From the NCBI RefSeq assembly GCF_900155915.1, contig NZ_FTPO01000002.1:124001-188000 (forward strand): DNA of 64,000 nt, read 5' to 3'. The translations under genes and the position numbers were made by a program. The notes below the pieces were generated by a model. It searched no databases and was not told the DNA's origin. It saw only the letters and a program-made list of their open reading frames with translations. Numbering within the stretch: position 1 is the first letter of the stretch; the number at the start of each line of letters is the position of its first letter. This stretch comes from Microbacterium sp. RU33B. Lineage in GTDB: Bacteria; Actinomycetota; Actinomycetes; Actinomycetales; Microbacteriaceae. Of this stretch, positions 34,528 to 45,424 are shown piece after piece.

Positions 34528-37064
34528 CGGTGCTCCGCGACTATGCCACGGCAGTGTCCCAGGCGACACTGCCGTTCGCCGTGCCCTCGGAGGTGAACGG
34601 GAGCCTCGCGCTCGACTCGGTGCTGCGCTACGACGAGGTCGTCGCCCCCGACGGGGGGCTCCGCCCCGCGTGGAAGGCGATGGCCGAGTCCGCGCTGTCG
34701 CTGACCCCTGAAGAGCTGCACCGCGTCGACGGCGAGATCACGCGGTTCCTGGCCGACGACGGCGTGACCTATGTGACCCCGGATGCCGGACCCCAGCCGT
34801 GGCAGCTCGACCCTGTGCCGCTCGTGCTCGACGCGGCAACGTGGGCGCGCCTGGAGATCGGGCTCGCGCAGCGGGCCGAACTGCTCAACGCGCTGCTGGT
34901 CGACCTGTACGGCGCGCAGACCCTTCTGCGATCGGGCATCGTGCCGGCCGCCGCGATCTTCGGCCACTCCGGGTTCGCCCGGCCCGCCGCCCGCACGAGC
35001 GCGTTCGACCCCCAGCCGCTCCTGCTCTCGGGCACCGACCTCGGCCGCGACGCCGACGGCGAATGGCGCGTGCTGGCCGACCGCGTGCAGGCCCCGTCGG
35101 GGCTCGGCTTCGCGATGCAGAACCGCCGCGTCATCTCGCAGGTGCTTCCCGAGCTCTACCAGGAGTCGGACCTGCACCGTATGGAGCCCTACTTCGCGGC
35201 GCTGCGGGCGGCGCTCGTGGGATCGGCCATGGAGGGCGTCAGCGAGCCGCGCGTCGTCGTGCTCTCGCCGGGCACCCACTCCGAGACCGCGTTCGACCAG
35301 GCCTTCCTCGCGAACGCCCTCGGCTTCCCGCTGGTGCAGGGCAGCGACCTCGTCGTGCACGACGGCTGGGTGTGGACGAAGCCCGCGCGCTGGCCCGGGG
35401 TCGTCCCCACCGAGCGCATCGACGTCATCGTGCGCCGCGTCGACGCGGAGTTCTGCGATCCCCTCGAGCTGCGCGCCGACTCCCGCCTGGGTGTCGCGGG
35501 TCTGGCTGAGGCCGTGCGCCGCGGCCGCGTGCGTCTGGTCAACGGACTGGGCACCGGCGTGCTGGAGAATCCCGCGCTCGTCCCGTTCATGGCGGCGGCG
35601 TGCGAGCATCTCCTCGGCGAGCAGTTGCGGCTTCCCGGAGTGCCGACCCTCTGGTGCGGCGACCCCGACGACCGCGCGGACGTGCTGGCGCGCCTCGCGG
35701 CGCGCGACGACGGACTCCTCGTGCGGCCCATCGACCTCCCGCGCGACTCGGTCGCGGGGCTCCACCCCGATGAGCTGAGCGCGCGGATCATCGCAGCCCC
35801 TCACCGCTTCGTCGGGCAGGACCTCCTGCCGCTGTCGCAGGCGCCGGTGTGGAGTCCGCTCGGCATGGCGTCGGCCCAGCCGCTCGTGCTGCGGACGTTC
35901 ACGCTGCGCTACGGTTCGGCCTACCGCCCCCTCGTCGGCGGTCTCGCGACGGTGCGGGCGCATCCGGGCGCCGCACCGCGCACGAAGGACGTCTGGGTGC
36001 TCAAGGGCGACGAAGCGGATGCCGATCAGGGCCTCGCCGAGATCACGCCGCTGCCGTTCAGCCGCACCGTGCCGAGCCTGTCGCCGCGCGCGCTGAAGGA
36101 CATGTTCTGGGCCGGCCGGTACGCCGAGCGCACGGAGGATCTCCTGCGCCTGGTGCTGACCACGCAGGCGCAGCTCGATCAGCTCGGCGCGCACCCCGGC
36201 GCCGCGAACGAGAGCGCACGCGTCATGCTCGGCGCCCTGCACCGGCTCGCAGGTTCGCGCTCGTCCGACCCCGAGGAGGAGTTCCGCTCGCTCCTGCTCG
36301 ACGCCCGCAGGCAGGGCTCGGCAGCCCACTCGATCGTGCGCCTGCGGAACTCGCTCGAGGGCGTGCGCGATCAGCTGTCGGGCGACACCTGGCGCGTGTT
36401 CTCCGGCATCGAGCGCGCCAGCAAGGCCCTGCGCTCGTCGGCGCGCGCGCACCGGACGGCGGAGTCGGGCGGCCGCATGCTCACGTGCATCCTCTCGCTG
36501 CAGGGCATCACGGGCAGCATGATGCGCGACGCCGGCTGGCACATGATCGAGGCCGGCCGCTGGCTCGAGCGCGGACTGCAGCTGTGCCACCTGCTCGCCG
36601 CGACGGCCGTCGACCGCCGTGCGTACCGCACCGACCGCGACGTGCTCGACACGCTCCTCACCGCCGCCGAGAGCATCGTGACCCACCGCCGCCGCTACCG
36701 CGGATCGGTGCGGGTCGCCGACGCGCTCGAGCTCCTGCTCGTCGACCGAGACAACCCGCGCTCGCTCCTCTTCGCCCTCGGCGAGCTCCGTCAGCACCTC
36801 GCCGCCATGCCCGCGTCCACCGGCTCCACCCGTCCCGAGCGCCTGCTCGAGCAACTCGAGTCGGCGCTGGCCGAGATCGACGTCTACGAGCTGACGGCCA
36901 CGAGCGACGTTCGCCGTCGCGCGCTCGACGACTTCATCGCCGACATGATCGCCCAGCTGGAGCAGCTGGGCGAGGCCATCGACCAGCAGCACTTCGAAGC
37001 GGGCCCGCCGCCCGTTCCGATCTCGGCGCTCGCCCTCGTCGAAGAGATCGAGGCCAGCGCATGA
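34524..37064 (+). CDS. Circularly permuted ATP-grasp fused to an alpha-E domain
   Basis: 846 residues. Residues 1 to about 500 form a type 2 circularly permuted ATP-grasp ligase (DUF404/DUF407: GVTYVTPDAGPQPWQLDPVP, AIFGHSGFARPA, LLSGTDLGRDADGEW, VVVLSPGTHSETAFDQAFL, VNGLGTGVLENPAL). From about 515 the helical alpha-E domain (DUF403) follows, starting LSPRALKDMFWAGRYAERTEDLLRLV. In many genomes these are separate genes; here they are fused. ATP-grasp enzymes join a carboxylate to an amine through an acyl phosphate, so a peptide ligase is expected. The GTG at 34524 has AGGAGG at 34507. It overlaps both neighbours by 4 nt. Confidence 0.92.
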   Translation: MTVLRDYATAVSQATLPFAVPSEVNGSLALDSVLRYDEVVAPDGGLRPAWKAMAESALSLTPEELHRVDGEITRFLADDGVTYVTPDAGPQPWQLDPVPLVLDAATWARLEIGLAQRAELLNALLVDLYGAQTLLRSGIVPAAAIFGHSGFARPAARTSAFDPQPLLLSGTDLGRDADGEWRVLADRVQAPSGLGFAMQNRRVISQVLPELYQESDLHRMEPYFAALRAALVGSAMEGVSEPRVVVLSPGTHSETAFDQAFLANALGFPLVQGSDLVVHDGWVWTKPARWPGVVPTERIDVIVRRVDAEFCDPLELRADSRLGVAGLAEAVRRGRVRLVNGLGTGVLENPALVPFMAAACEHLLGEQLRLPGVPTLWCGDPDDRADVLARLAARDDGLLVRPIDLPRDSVAGLHPDELSARIIAAPHRFVGQDLLPLSQAPVWSPLGMASAQPLVLRTFTLRYGSAYRPLVGGLATVRAHPGAAPRTKDVWVLKGDEADADQGLAEITPLPFSRTVPSLSPRALKDMFWAGRYAERTEDLLRLVLTTQAQLDQLGAHPGAANESARVMLGALHRLAGSRSSDPEEEFRSLLLDARRQGSAAHSIVRLRNSLEGVRDQLSGDTWRVFSGIERASKALRSSARAHRTAESGGRMLTCILSLQGITGSMMRDAGWHMIEAGRWLERGLQLCHLLAATAVDRRAYRTDRDVLDTLLTAAESIVTHRRRYRGSVRVADALELLLVDRDNPRSLLFALGELRQHLAAMPASTGSTRPERLLEQLESALAEIDVYELTATSDVRRRALDDFIADMIAQLEQLGEAIDQQHFEAGPPPVPISALALVEEIEASA

Positions 37065-37951
37065 GGTACCGCGTCTCGCATCGCACGACCTACACGTACA
37101 GCAAGCCCGTGCAGGACAGCGTCGGCCTCTTCCACCTCATCCCTCGGGAGCTCCCCTGGCAGCAGGTGCTCGCGAGCGACGTCGAGGTGGCCCCGCTCCC
37201 GGGTGACATCAGCCGCGACCTCGACTACTTCGGCAACTCGTCGACGTACTTCCACGTGACCGAGCCCCACAGCTCGCTCGTCATCACCTCGACCAGCGAG
37301 GTCATCGCCGACAAGCCCGCCTACGACCCCGGTGCCCTGGCCGCACCGTGGGAGGCATCCCGTCCTCTCCTGGACTCCTCGGCCCCGAGCGCGTGGCGCG
37401 CCACCGAGTTCGCCCTGGAGTCGGCCCGCGCCGGGCACGTCGACGAGGCGACGGCATACGCGGCGGCGTCGCTCCTCCCCGGTCGGCCGATCGGCGACGC
37501 CGTGACCGACCTGATGCACCGCATCCACGCCGACTTCGCGTACGACAGCACCGCCACCACCGTCACCAGCACGGTGGCCGACGTCATGCGCACGCGCGCC
37601 GGCGTGTGTCAGGACTTCGCGCACCTCGCGCTGGCATGCCTGCGCGGCCACGGTGTCGCCGCGCGGTACGTGAGCGGCTACCTCGCGACGCAGCCGCCTC
37701 CCGGCAAGGAGCGCATCGTGGGGGCGGATGCCTCGCACGCCTGGCTCGCGGTGTGGATGCCGTCGTCCGACGAGTGGCTCGCGATCGACCCCACGAACAA
37801 CCAGTGGGCCAATGACCGCTACGTCACGGTGGCGTGGGGCCGCGACTACGGCGACGTGTCGCCGGTGAAGGGCATCATCTACACGAAGGCGAAGAAGTCG
37901 ACGCTGCGCGTGTCGGTCGACGTCGCTCCCCTCGAGCCCGCCCAGGTGTAG
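37061..37951 (+). CDS. Transglutaminase-like cysteine peptidase
   Basis: 296 residues. An N-terminal beta domain (RYRVSHRTTYTYSKPV, FHLIPRELPWQQV) precedes a papain-like core with Cys183 (GVCQDFAHLA), His226 (SHAWLAVW) and Asp243 (AIDPTNNQW). This is the stand-alone transglutaminase that accompanies ATP-grasp/alpha-E proteins. In bacteria such proteins are usually thought to cleave peptide or amide bonds. The ATG at 37061 overlaps the upstream stop as ATGA. Cytoplasmic by lack of a signal. It could remove or exchange what the ATP-grasp enzyme adds. Confidence 0.92.
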   Translation: MRYRVSHRTTYTYSKPVQDSVGLFHLIPRELPWQQVLASDVEVAPLPGDISRDLDYFGNSSTYFHVTEPHSSLVITSTSEVIADKPAYDPGALAAPWEASRPLLDSSAPSAWRATEFALESARAGHVDEATAYAAASLLPGRPIGDAVTDLMHRIHADFAYDSTATTVTSTVADVMRTRAGVCQDFAHLALACLRGHGVAARYVSGYLATQPPPGKERIVGADASHAWLAVWMPSSDEWLAIDPTNNQWANDRYVTVAWGRDYGDVSPVKGIIYTKAKKSTLRVSVDVAPLEPAQV

Positions 37952-38001
37952 ACCGTGTCAACCCCGGCAGCCACCTCGCGCGCGTGTGATTGGCTGTGGG
38001 A

Positions 38002-39000
38002 GTGAAGGCCTATCGCTGCCGCGTGTGCGGCAACCCCCTCTACTTCGAGAACTCGGTCTGCGTGTCGTGCGGCACCGGGCTCGGCTACGCGCGGGCGGAG
38101 CGCGAGATCGTGCCCGTCGATGCGAGCGGGGTCTATGTCGACGCCGACGGCTGGATCTGGCACGTGTGCCACAATCTCGGGCTGTCGGGATGCACGTGGC
38201 TGGCCCCCCTCGAGGGCGGCCAGTGCGTGAGCTGCGATCTCACCCGCACCCGACCGAACGATGCGGATGCCGCCGGCCTCGCCAACTTCCCTCTGGCCGA
38301 ACGCGCGAAGAGGCACCTGATCGTCGAGCTCGACTCACTCGGCTTCCCGCTGGTCGGCAAGAACCAGGATGCCGTCAACGGACTCGCCTTCGACCTGCTG
38401 TCCTCGACGCTCGGCCAGGTGATGATCGCGCACAACGACGGCATCGTCACGATCGACCTCGCCGAGGGCGACGATTCGCACCGCGAGCGCGTGCGCAGCC
38501 AGCTCGACGAGCCGTACCGCACGATGCTCGGCCACTTCCGGCACGAGGTCGGCCACTACTACGAGTGGCAGCTCGTCGAGCTCGCGGGCGACCCCGGCCT
38601 GCTCGCGCGGGCGCGGGAGCTCTTCGGAGACGAGACCACCGACTACCAGGAAGCAGTCGACCGGCACTACCAGAACGGCCCGCCGACGGACTGGCGCCTG
38701 GCGTACATCTCCTCGTACGCCACGATGCACCCCTACGAGGACTTCGCCGAGACCTGGGCGCACTACCTGCACATCTGCGACACGCTCGAGACGGCCGTCT
38801 CGTTCGGACTCGTCCCCGCCGCCGAGCTGCTGGGCCGCGCGCGCTTCCGCGATCTCGTGAGCGACGTGTGGGTGCCGCTGTCGACGGCGCTCAACCTCGT
38901 GAACCGCTCCATGGGCAAGGACGATCTGTACCCGTTCGTCCTGGCCGACGCCGTCCTCGAGAAGCTCGACTTCGTCGCGTCGCTGCGACCCGCGGCCTGA
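38002..39000 (+). CDS. Putative zinc-binding metallopeptidase with zinc ribbon
   Basis: About 332 residues. The N-terminal zinc-ribbon is CRVCGNPLYFENSVCVSCG. A second cysteine set follows (CHNLGLSGCTW, QCVSCD). The metallopeptidase motif HEVGH lies in LGHFRHEVGHYYEW, with a downstream acidic region ATMHPYEDFAETWAHYLH that may give the third zinc ligand. This family is regularly encoded beside transglutaminase/ATP-grasp operons. GTG 38002 (reading MKAYRC) is chosen because it starts at the zinc ribbon; TTG 37990 and GTG 37996 are alternatives and none has a strong ribosome site. A hairpin follows at 39013. Confidence 0.85.
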   Translation: MKAYRCRVCGNPLYFENSVCVSCGTGLGYARAEREIVPVDASGVYVDADGWIWHVCHNLGLSGCTWLAPLEGGQCVSCDLTRTRPNDADAAGLANFPLAERAKRHLIVELDSLGFPLVGKNQDAVNGLAFDLLSSTLGQVMIAHNDGIVTIDLAEGDDSHRERVRSQLDEPYRTMLGHFRHEVGHYYEWQLVELAGDPGLLARARELFGDETTDYQEAVDRHYQNGPPTDWRLAYISSYATMHPYEDFAETWAHYLHICDTLETAVSFGLVPAAELLGRARFRDLVSDVWVPLSTALNLVNRSMGKDDLYPFVLADAVLEKLDFVASLRPAA

Positions 39001-39012
39001 TGAGACGACGAA

Positions 39013-39038
39013 GAGCGGATGCCCGCAGGCATCCGCTC
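39013..39038. terminator. Terminator between the metallopeptidase and clpC
   Basis: A perfect 11-bp stem GAGCGGATGCC/GGCATCCGCTC with loop CGCA sits between convergent genes; flanking GACGA/TCGTC extend it past one mismatch. It probably serves both directions. Confidence 0.85.
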
Positions 39039-39054
39039 CTCGTCATGTGATCTT

Positions 39055-41583
<2,529 letters not shown>

Positions 41584-41659
41584 CCTCCGGCCTGGGCCTC
41601 GTGGCGCCTGGGACGCAGTCCTGGCGCGTTACATCGAGGGTAACCAGGCCACGGATGCC

Positions 41660-41686
41660 GTATGCCCGTGTTCGCCGTCGGCATAC
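41660..41686. promoter_or_regulatory. Dyad upstream of clpC
   Basis: GTATGCC and GGCATAC (perfect 7-bp arms, 13-nt spacer) enclose TGTTCGCC, which resembles one half of a ClgR site. It lies 77-103 nt before the clpC start. A stress-regulator operator is possible but not shown. Confidence 0.35.
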
Positions 41687-41769
41687 CGCGACGGGGGTTG
41701 CGGTGGTTATCGAGATTCGTTACGTTAGCGGTAATCGATAACAACGATAAACGTTAAGGACGTGATCAT

Positions 41770-42393
41770 ATGAGCAGCGAGACCATTCGGACCGGCACCG
41801 TGTCGACCGGCGACCGGGCAGGGATCTGGGTCTTCGTGATCCTCGGCGCAGCCCTCGCCGCCTGGGCGGTGGTCTCGGCGGTCGGGCGCATCCTGCAGGT
41901 CGCCGGCGGGCGAGACGTGCCGGTGTTCGCCCAGTTCGCGTGGACACCTGTCGATGCGCCGATCGGCGGCGAGGGGGCCGCGGTCCCCGTCGAGATGATG
42001 AGTGGATGGCTCACCGTGCCCACGCTCTCCGGCGCGGGGATCACGATCATCGTGCTGCAGCAGGTGCTGGCAGCGCTGCTGTCGATCGCCTTCGCCGTCT
42101 GCCTCGTGCGACTGTCGTGGGCGGTGCTCCGCGATCGCATCTTCAGTCGCCGCAACACGATCCTGGTGACGGTCGCCGGATTCATCGGGATCGCGTACCT
42201 GTTCACGGTCCCGTTCCTGGGCACGATGGCCGCGGGCGAAGCGTTCGCCCAGCTCGACGCCGACCGCATCGGCTTCCCCGTCCAGGGCTCGGACTTCGCC
42301 GTCTTCCTCCTCGCCGGCTTCGTCGCCGCCCTCGCATCGACGGTCTTCGCCGTCGGCGACCGCCTGCAGCGCGACACGAAGGGACTCGTCTGA
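41770..42393 (+). CDS. DUF2975-like membrane protein
   Basis: 207 residues with four predicted membrane segments (AGIWVFVILGAALAAWAVV, ITIIVLQQVLAALLSIAFAV, TILVTVAGFIGIAYLFTV, FAVFLLAGFVAALASTVF). It fits the DUF2975 family, which is regularly paired with a small YozG-like HTH protein. The ATG at 41770 follows AAGGACG. Its stop overlaps the next ATG (TGATG). An AT-rich CGATAA-repeat region lies immediately upstream. The function is unknown; the pair may sense a membrane state. Confidence 0.8.
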   Translation: MSSETIRTGTVSTGDRAGIWVFVILGAALAAWAVVSAVGRILQVAGGRDVPVFAQFAWTPVDAPIGGEGAAVPVEMMSGWLTVPTLSGAGITIIVLQQVLAALLSIAFAVCLVRLSWAVLRDRIFSRRNTILVTVAGFIGIAYLFTVPFLGTMAAGEAFAQLDADRIGFPVQGSDFAVFLLAGFVAALASTVFAVGDRLQRDTKGLV

Positions 42394-42629
42394 TGAGCCC
42401 GGCCGACCTCGACGACGACGGCCCCTCCGGCATCCACTGCCGGCTCGACGAGCTCCTCGCCGAGCGCGGCATGACGCTCACGAAGCTCAGCGAACTCGTC
42501 GGGGTGTCGATCGTGAACCTGTCGGTGCTCAAGAACGACCGCGCCCGCGCGATCCGCTACTCGACGCTCGCAGCGATCTGCCGTGCCCTCGACTGCGAGG
42601 TCGGAGACCTCCTGGTGCGCGCCGACTGA
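42393..42629 (+). CDS. YozG-like XRE transcriptional regulator
   Basis: 78 residues, essentially one Cro/C1-type helix-turn-helix: LDELLAERGMTLTKLSELVG, then VSIVNLSVLKNDRARAIRYS and LAAICRALDCEVGDLLVRAD. This is the small regulator subfamily that accompanies DUF2975 proteins. It overlaps the membrane-protein gene by 1 nt. Autoregulation through the CGATAA-type repeats at 41706-41750 is likely but inferred. Confidence 0.88.
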   Translation: MSPADLDDDGPSGIHCRLDELLAERGMTLTKLSELVGVSIVNLSVLKNDRARAIRYSTLAAICRALDCEVGDLLVRAD

Positions 42630-42678
42630 CGGGTGGAATCCCGTGCGCGGAGAGTGCGCCTTCGGTCGGAGAATGCGC

Positions 42679-42717
42679 CTTCGGTCGGAGGATCCTGACC
42701 GAATCCTCCGACCGAAG
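42679..42717. terminator. Terminator between the HTH and lipoprotein genes
   Basis: A perfect 15-bp stem (42679-42693 with 42703-42717) has a 9-nt loop between convergent genes. The left arm sequence cttcggtcgga is also present once more just upstream, and a related form follows the right arm. Confidence 0.8.
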
Positions 42718-42745
42718 CGGGATCCTCCGAGCGAATCGGTCCGGG

Positions 42746-43468
42746 TCAGTCGCCGATGACGGGGATGCGCACCTCGGGCTCGAAGCCGAAGCCGGTGAGC
42801 ACGAGCTCGTACGCCTCGTCGGAGTCCGCACCCTCCACGAACAGGAGAGTCCCCTGCGCGCGGTAGTCGGTCGTGCAGACCTGGTCGGCCGCGGGCTCGG
42901 CGAACGTGGCGGTGATGACGCCGGCCTCGGCGACGACGGACTCCGCGATGGGGTAGCAGGCGCGCGATCCCGAGCCGTAGGTCACCAGGACGATCTGGTC
43001 GTCGTCGGCCCATCCGGCGCTCGGCGCTCCCTCCTCGGCCATGCCGCCGAGACCGGCGACGCCGTCGAGGTCGGTGTCACCGGAGGCATCGTTGTACGAC
43101 ACCTGGATCTCGAGGGGTTGCGTGGGGTCGACTCCGTCGGGCACGGCGACGAGCGACACCCGCGGAACGAGGTCGCGCGTGCAGGCGGCGTCGGGGTCGG
43201 CATCCGCGAGCGTCACGGTGAGGAGCCCGTTCTGGTACTCCGCGCTCTCCGCCTCGGGCACGCACGTCGAGCTGCCCTGCGTCACGATGCCGATCATGGT
43301 GCCGTCGGCGACCCAGGCCGCGTCGACCTCGAACTCCGCCGCCATGTCGTCGCCGTCGCCGTCGGGCGTGGCCGTTCCCTGGGGCGTCGAGGCGCACCCG
43401 GCGAGAAGGAGGACGGATGCCGCGAGGGCACCGAATCCGGCGAGGACTGAAGTGGTGCGTCGTGCCAT
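42746..43468 (-). CDS. Predicted lipoprotein, hypothetical
   Basis: 240 residues. Basic N-terminus MARRTTS, hydrophobic stretch and lipobox LLAGC (Cys at about residue 25), then a TPQGTATPDGDGDD linker. The mature part has two similar halves of about 90 residues, each with a WVADGTMIGIVTQGSSTC / WADDDQIVLVTYGSGSRAC opening, a V(E)S..ESA-type strand and a late Cys, so it looks like an internal duplication with a disulfide in each half. Function unknown. A single gene. Confidence 0.8.
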   Translation of the reverse strand: MARRTTSVLAGFGALAASVLLLAGCASTPQGTATPDGDGDDMAAEFEVDAAWVADGTMIGIVTQGSSTCVPEAESAEYQNGLLTVTLADADPDAACTRDLVPRVSLVAVPDGVDPTQPLEIQVSYNDASGDTDLDGVAGLGGMAEEGAPSAGWADDDQIVLVTYGSGSRACYPIAESVVAEAGVITATFAEPAADQVCTTDYRAQGTLLFVEGADSDEAYELVLTGFGFEPEVRIPVIGD

Positions 43469-43561
43469 GGGGGTCTCCGTTCGTCATCGGGGCATGCCGC
43501 AGCATCCCCTCTCGTGATCAGTGTCGTGGATGCCGCGATCGTCTCGCAATCGACGCGCGGA

Positions 43562-45028
43562 TCACTGCAGGGCAGACGTGAGACGGGCGAGGTTGTCGAG
43601 GACGGTGGAGCGCAACGGCTGCTGCTCCCATTCCTCGAGGGTCAGTTCGCGGCTCAGTTCGCGGTACTTCGCCTCGACCGTGCGCATCTGGTGGGTGAAC
43701 TCCTCGCCGCGCACGAGCATGGAGATCTCCAGGTTCAGACCGAACGAGCGCATGTCCATGTTGCTCGAGCCGACGATGGCCGTCTCGTTGTCGATCGTCA
43801 TGGACTTCGAGTGGAGGATGTACGGCTTCTGGTACATCCAGATCTTCACGCCGGCTCGCAGCAGCGCCTCGTAGTAGCTGCGCTGCGCGTGGTAGACCAG
43901 CGCCTGGTCTCCCTCCTCCGACACGAAGAGCTCCACGTGGATGCCGCGCTGGCATGCCGTCGTGATCGCCAGGAGCAGGGCCTCATCCGGGACGAAGTAC
44001 GGGCTGACGATGATGATCTGCTGCTGGGCGGCGTAGAGCAGGCCGGCGAAGAGCTTGAGGTTGTTCTGGAATTCGAAGCCGGGCCCCGACGGGATGATCT
44101 GGCAGTCGAGGTCGCCGGGGCCGGAGCTGACGTCGAACAGATCGATCTCGTCGGTGAGGATCTGGTCGGTCTCGCTGTACCAGTCCGAGAGGAAGACCGC
44201 GTTGACGGAGGCGACGACCGGGCCTTCGAAGCGCACCATCATGTCGACCCAGTGCAGGCCGCGCTTGATGTTCTTCTTGAGGTTGTAGGTCGAATCGGTG
44301 ACGTTCTGCGAGCCCGTGAAGGCGACGCGGCCGTCCACGACGAGGAGCTTGCGGTGGTTGCGCAGATCGGGGCGCTGGTATTTGCCCCGCAGCGGCTGCA
44401 CCGGCAGCATGAGGTGCCATTGCGCGCCCATCGCGTCCAGACGACGCAGCGTCGTCTTGTAGAAGGGCTTCCCGCGGTTGGCCCAGTGGTCCATCAGCAC
44501 GCGCACCGTCACGCCGCGCTCTCTGACCTCTTCGAGCGCCCGGAAGAAGTTGTCGGTCGCGACATCCGCCTGCAGGATGTAGAACTCCACGTGCACGTAC
44601 CGCTCGGCTTCGCGGATCGCGTCGGCCATCGCGTCGAGGCTCTCCTGATACTCCGAGATCAGGTGCGCGGCGTTGTCGCCGGCGAGCGGCATGGCCCCGA
44701 GGTTGCGGTTGAGGGTCACCAGCGACGTGAACCAGGCGGGGGCGTGCGGGCGGAGCGTTCCGAAATCGAGGCTCTCGCTCGTGTCGTGGATGTACTCGTT
44801 GATCTGCTCCTGCTTCTTGCGGCGCTTGCGCGGGAGGCGCGGATTGCCGATCAGGAGGAACAGGAACACGCCGATGAGCGGGATGAAGTAGATCGCGAGC
44901 AGCCAGGCCATCGCCGCCGTGGGGCGGCGGTTGCGCGGCACGACGATGATCGCGGTGATGCGCACGATCAGGTCGAACGCGATGACGACCCAGACCCACC
45001 ACGTCGTATCGAAGGTGATCTGGACCAC
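43562..45028 (-). CDS. cls: Cardiolipin synthase, PLD family
   Basis: 488 residues. Two N-terminal membrane segments (TTWWVWVVIAFDLIVRI, AMAWLLAIYFIPLIGVFLFLL) are followed by two phospholipase D HKD motifs, HRKLLVVDGRVAFTGSQN and HSKSMTIDNETAIVGSSN. It condenses two phosphatidylglycerols to cardiolipin and glycerol at the cell membrane. Length and order are typical of bacterial ClsA-type enzymes. It precedes a small membrane-protein gene on the same strand. Confidence 0.93.
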   Translation of the reverse strand: MVQITFDTTWWVWVVIAFDLIVRITAIIVVPRNRRPTAAMAWLLAIYFIPLIGVFLFLLIGNPRLPRKRRKKQEQINEYIHDTSESLDFGTLRPHAPAWFTSLVTLNRNLGAMPLAGDNAAHLISEYQESLDAMADAIREAERYVHVEFYILQADVATDNFFRALEEVRERGVTVRVLMDHWANRGKPFYKTTLRRLDAMGAQWHLMLPVQPLRGKYQRPDLRNHRKLLVVDGRVAFTGSQNVTDSTYNLKKNIKRGLHWVDMMVRFEGPVVASVNAVFLSDWYSETDQILTDEIDLFDVSSGPGDLDCQIIPSGPGFEFQNNLKLFAGLLYAAQQQIIIVSPYFVPDEALLLAITTACQRGIHVELFVSEEGDQALVYHAQRSYYEALLRAGVKIWMYQKPYILHSKSMTIDNETAIVGSSNMDMRSFGLNLEISMLVRGEEFTHQMRTVEAKYRELSRELTLEEWEQQPLRSTVLDNLARLTSALQ

Positions 45029-45084
45029 GGTGACTGCTCTCGGCTCGGGGCGTGTTCAGCTCAGCCTAGTGAGAGCGCCGACAG

Positions 45085-45291
45085 TCAGTGTTCGCGCGCA
45101 CCGGGCGCGGCGGCCTGCGGCGCGACCGGCGGGAGTCCGCGCTTCGCGCGCTCCTCGGCTTCGATGCGCGCATACACGCGTCGCTCGGTGCGGTCCACGC
45201 GCATGATGCTGCGGAGCACGTAGAAGAACAGTCCACTGACCACCACGGTCGGCGCAAGCGACCAGAAGACGGCGACCCAGTAGTTGTCCAC
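45085..45291 (-). CDS. Small single-pass membrane protein, hypothetical
   Basis: 68 residues. VDNYWVAVFWSLAPTVVVSGLFFYVL forms one membrane span, followed by a charged, probably helical tail (RTERRVYARIEAEERAKRG) and a short Pro/Ala end. GTG 45291 is the only start that fits this family's short form. It lies 56 nt upstream of cardiolipin synthase on the same strand, so it may be co-transcribed. Function unknown. Confidence 0.7.
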   Translation of the reverse strand: MDNYWVAVFWSLAPTVVVSGLFFYVLRSIMRVDRTERRVYARIEAEERAKRGLPPVAPQAAAPGAREH

Positions 45292-45424
45292 GCATCCAGG
45301 ATACCCGCGCGGGGCTGTGCGGGTCCCCGGCATCCGTTCCTCCCCCGCGCATCGTGCGTCGTCGAGCTTCCCCAGACGATGTCCTTCACGGAATCGACCG
45401 CTCCCGCACCGCGAGGCTCGGCGC

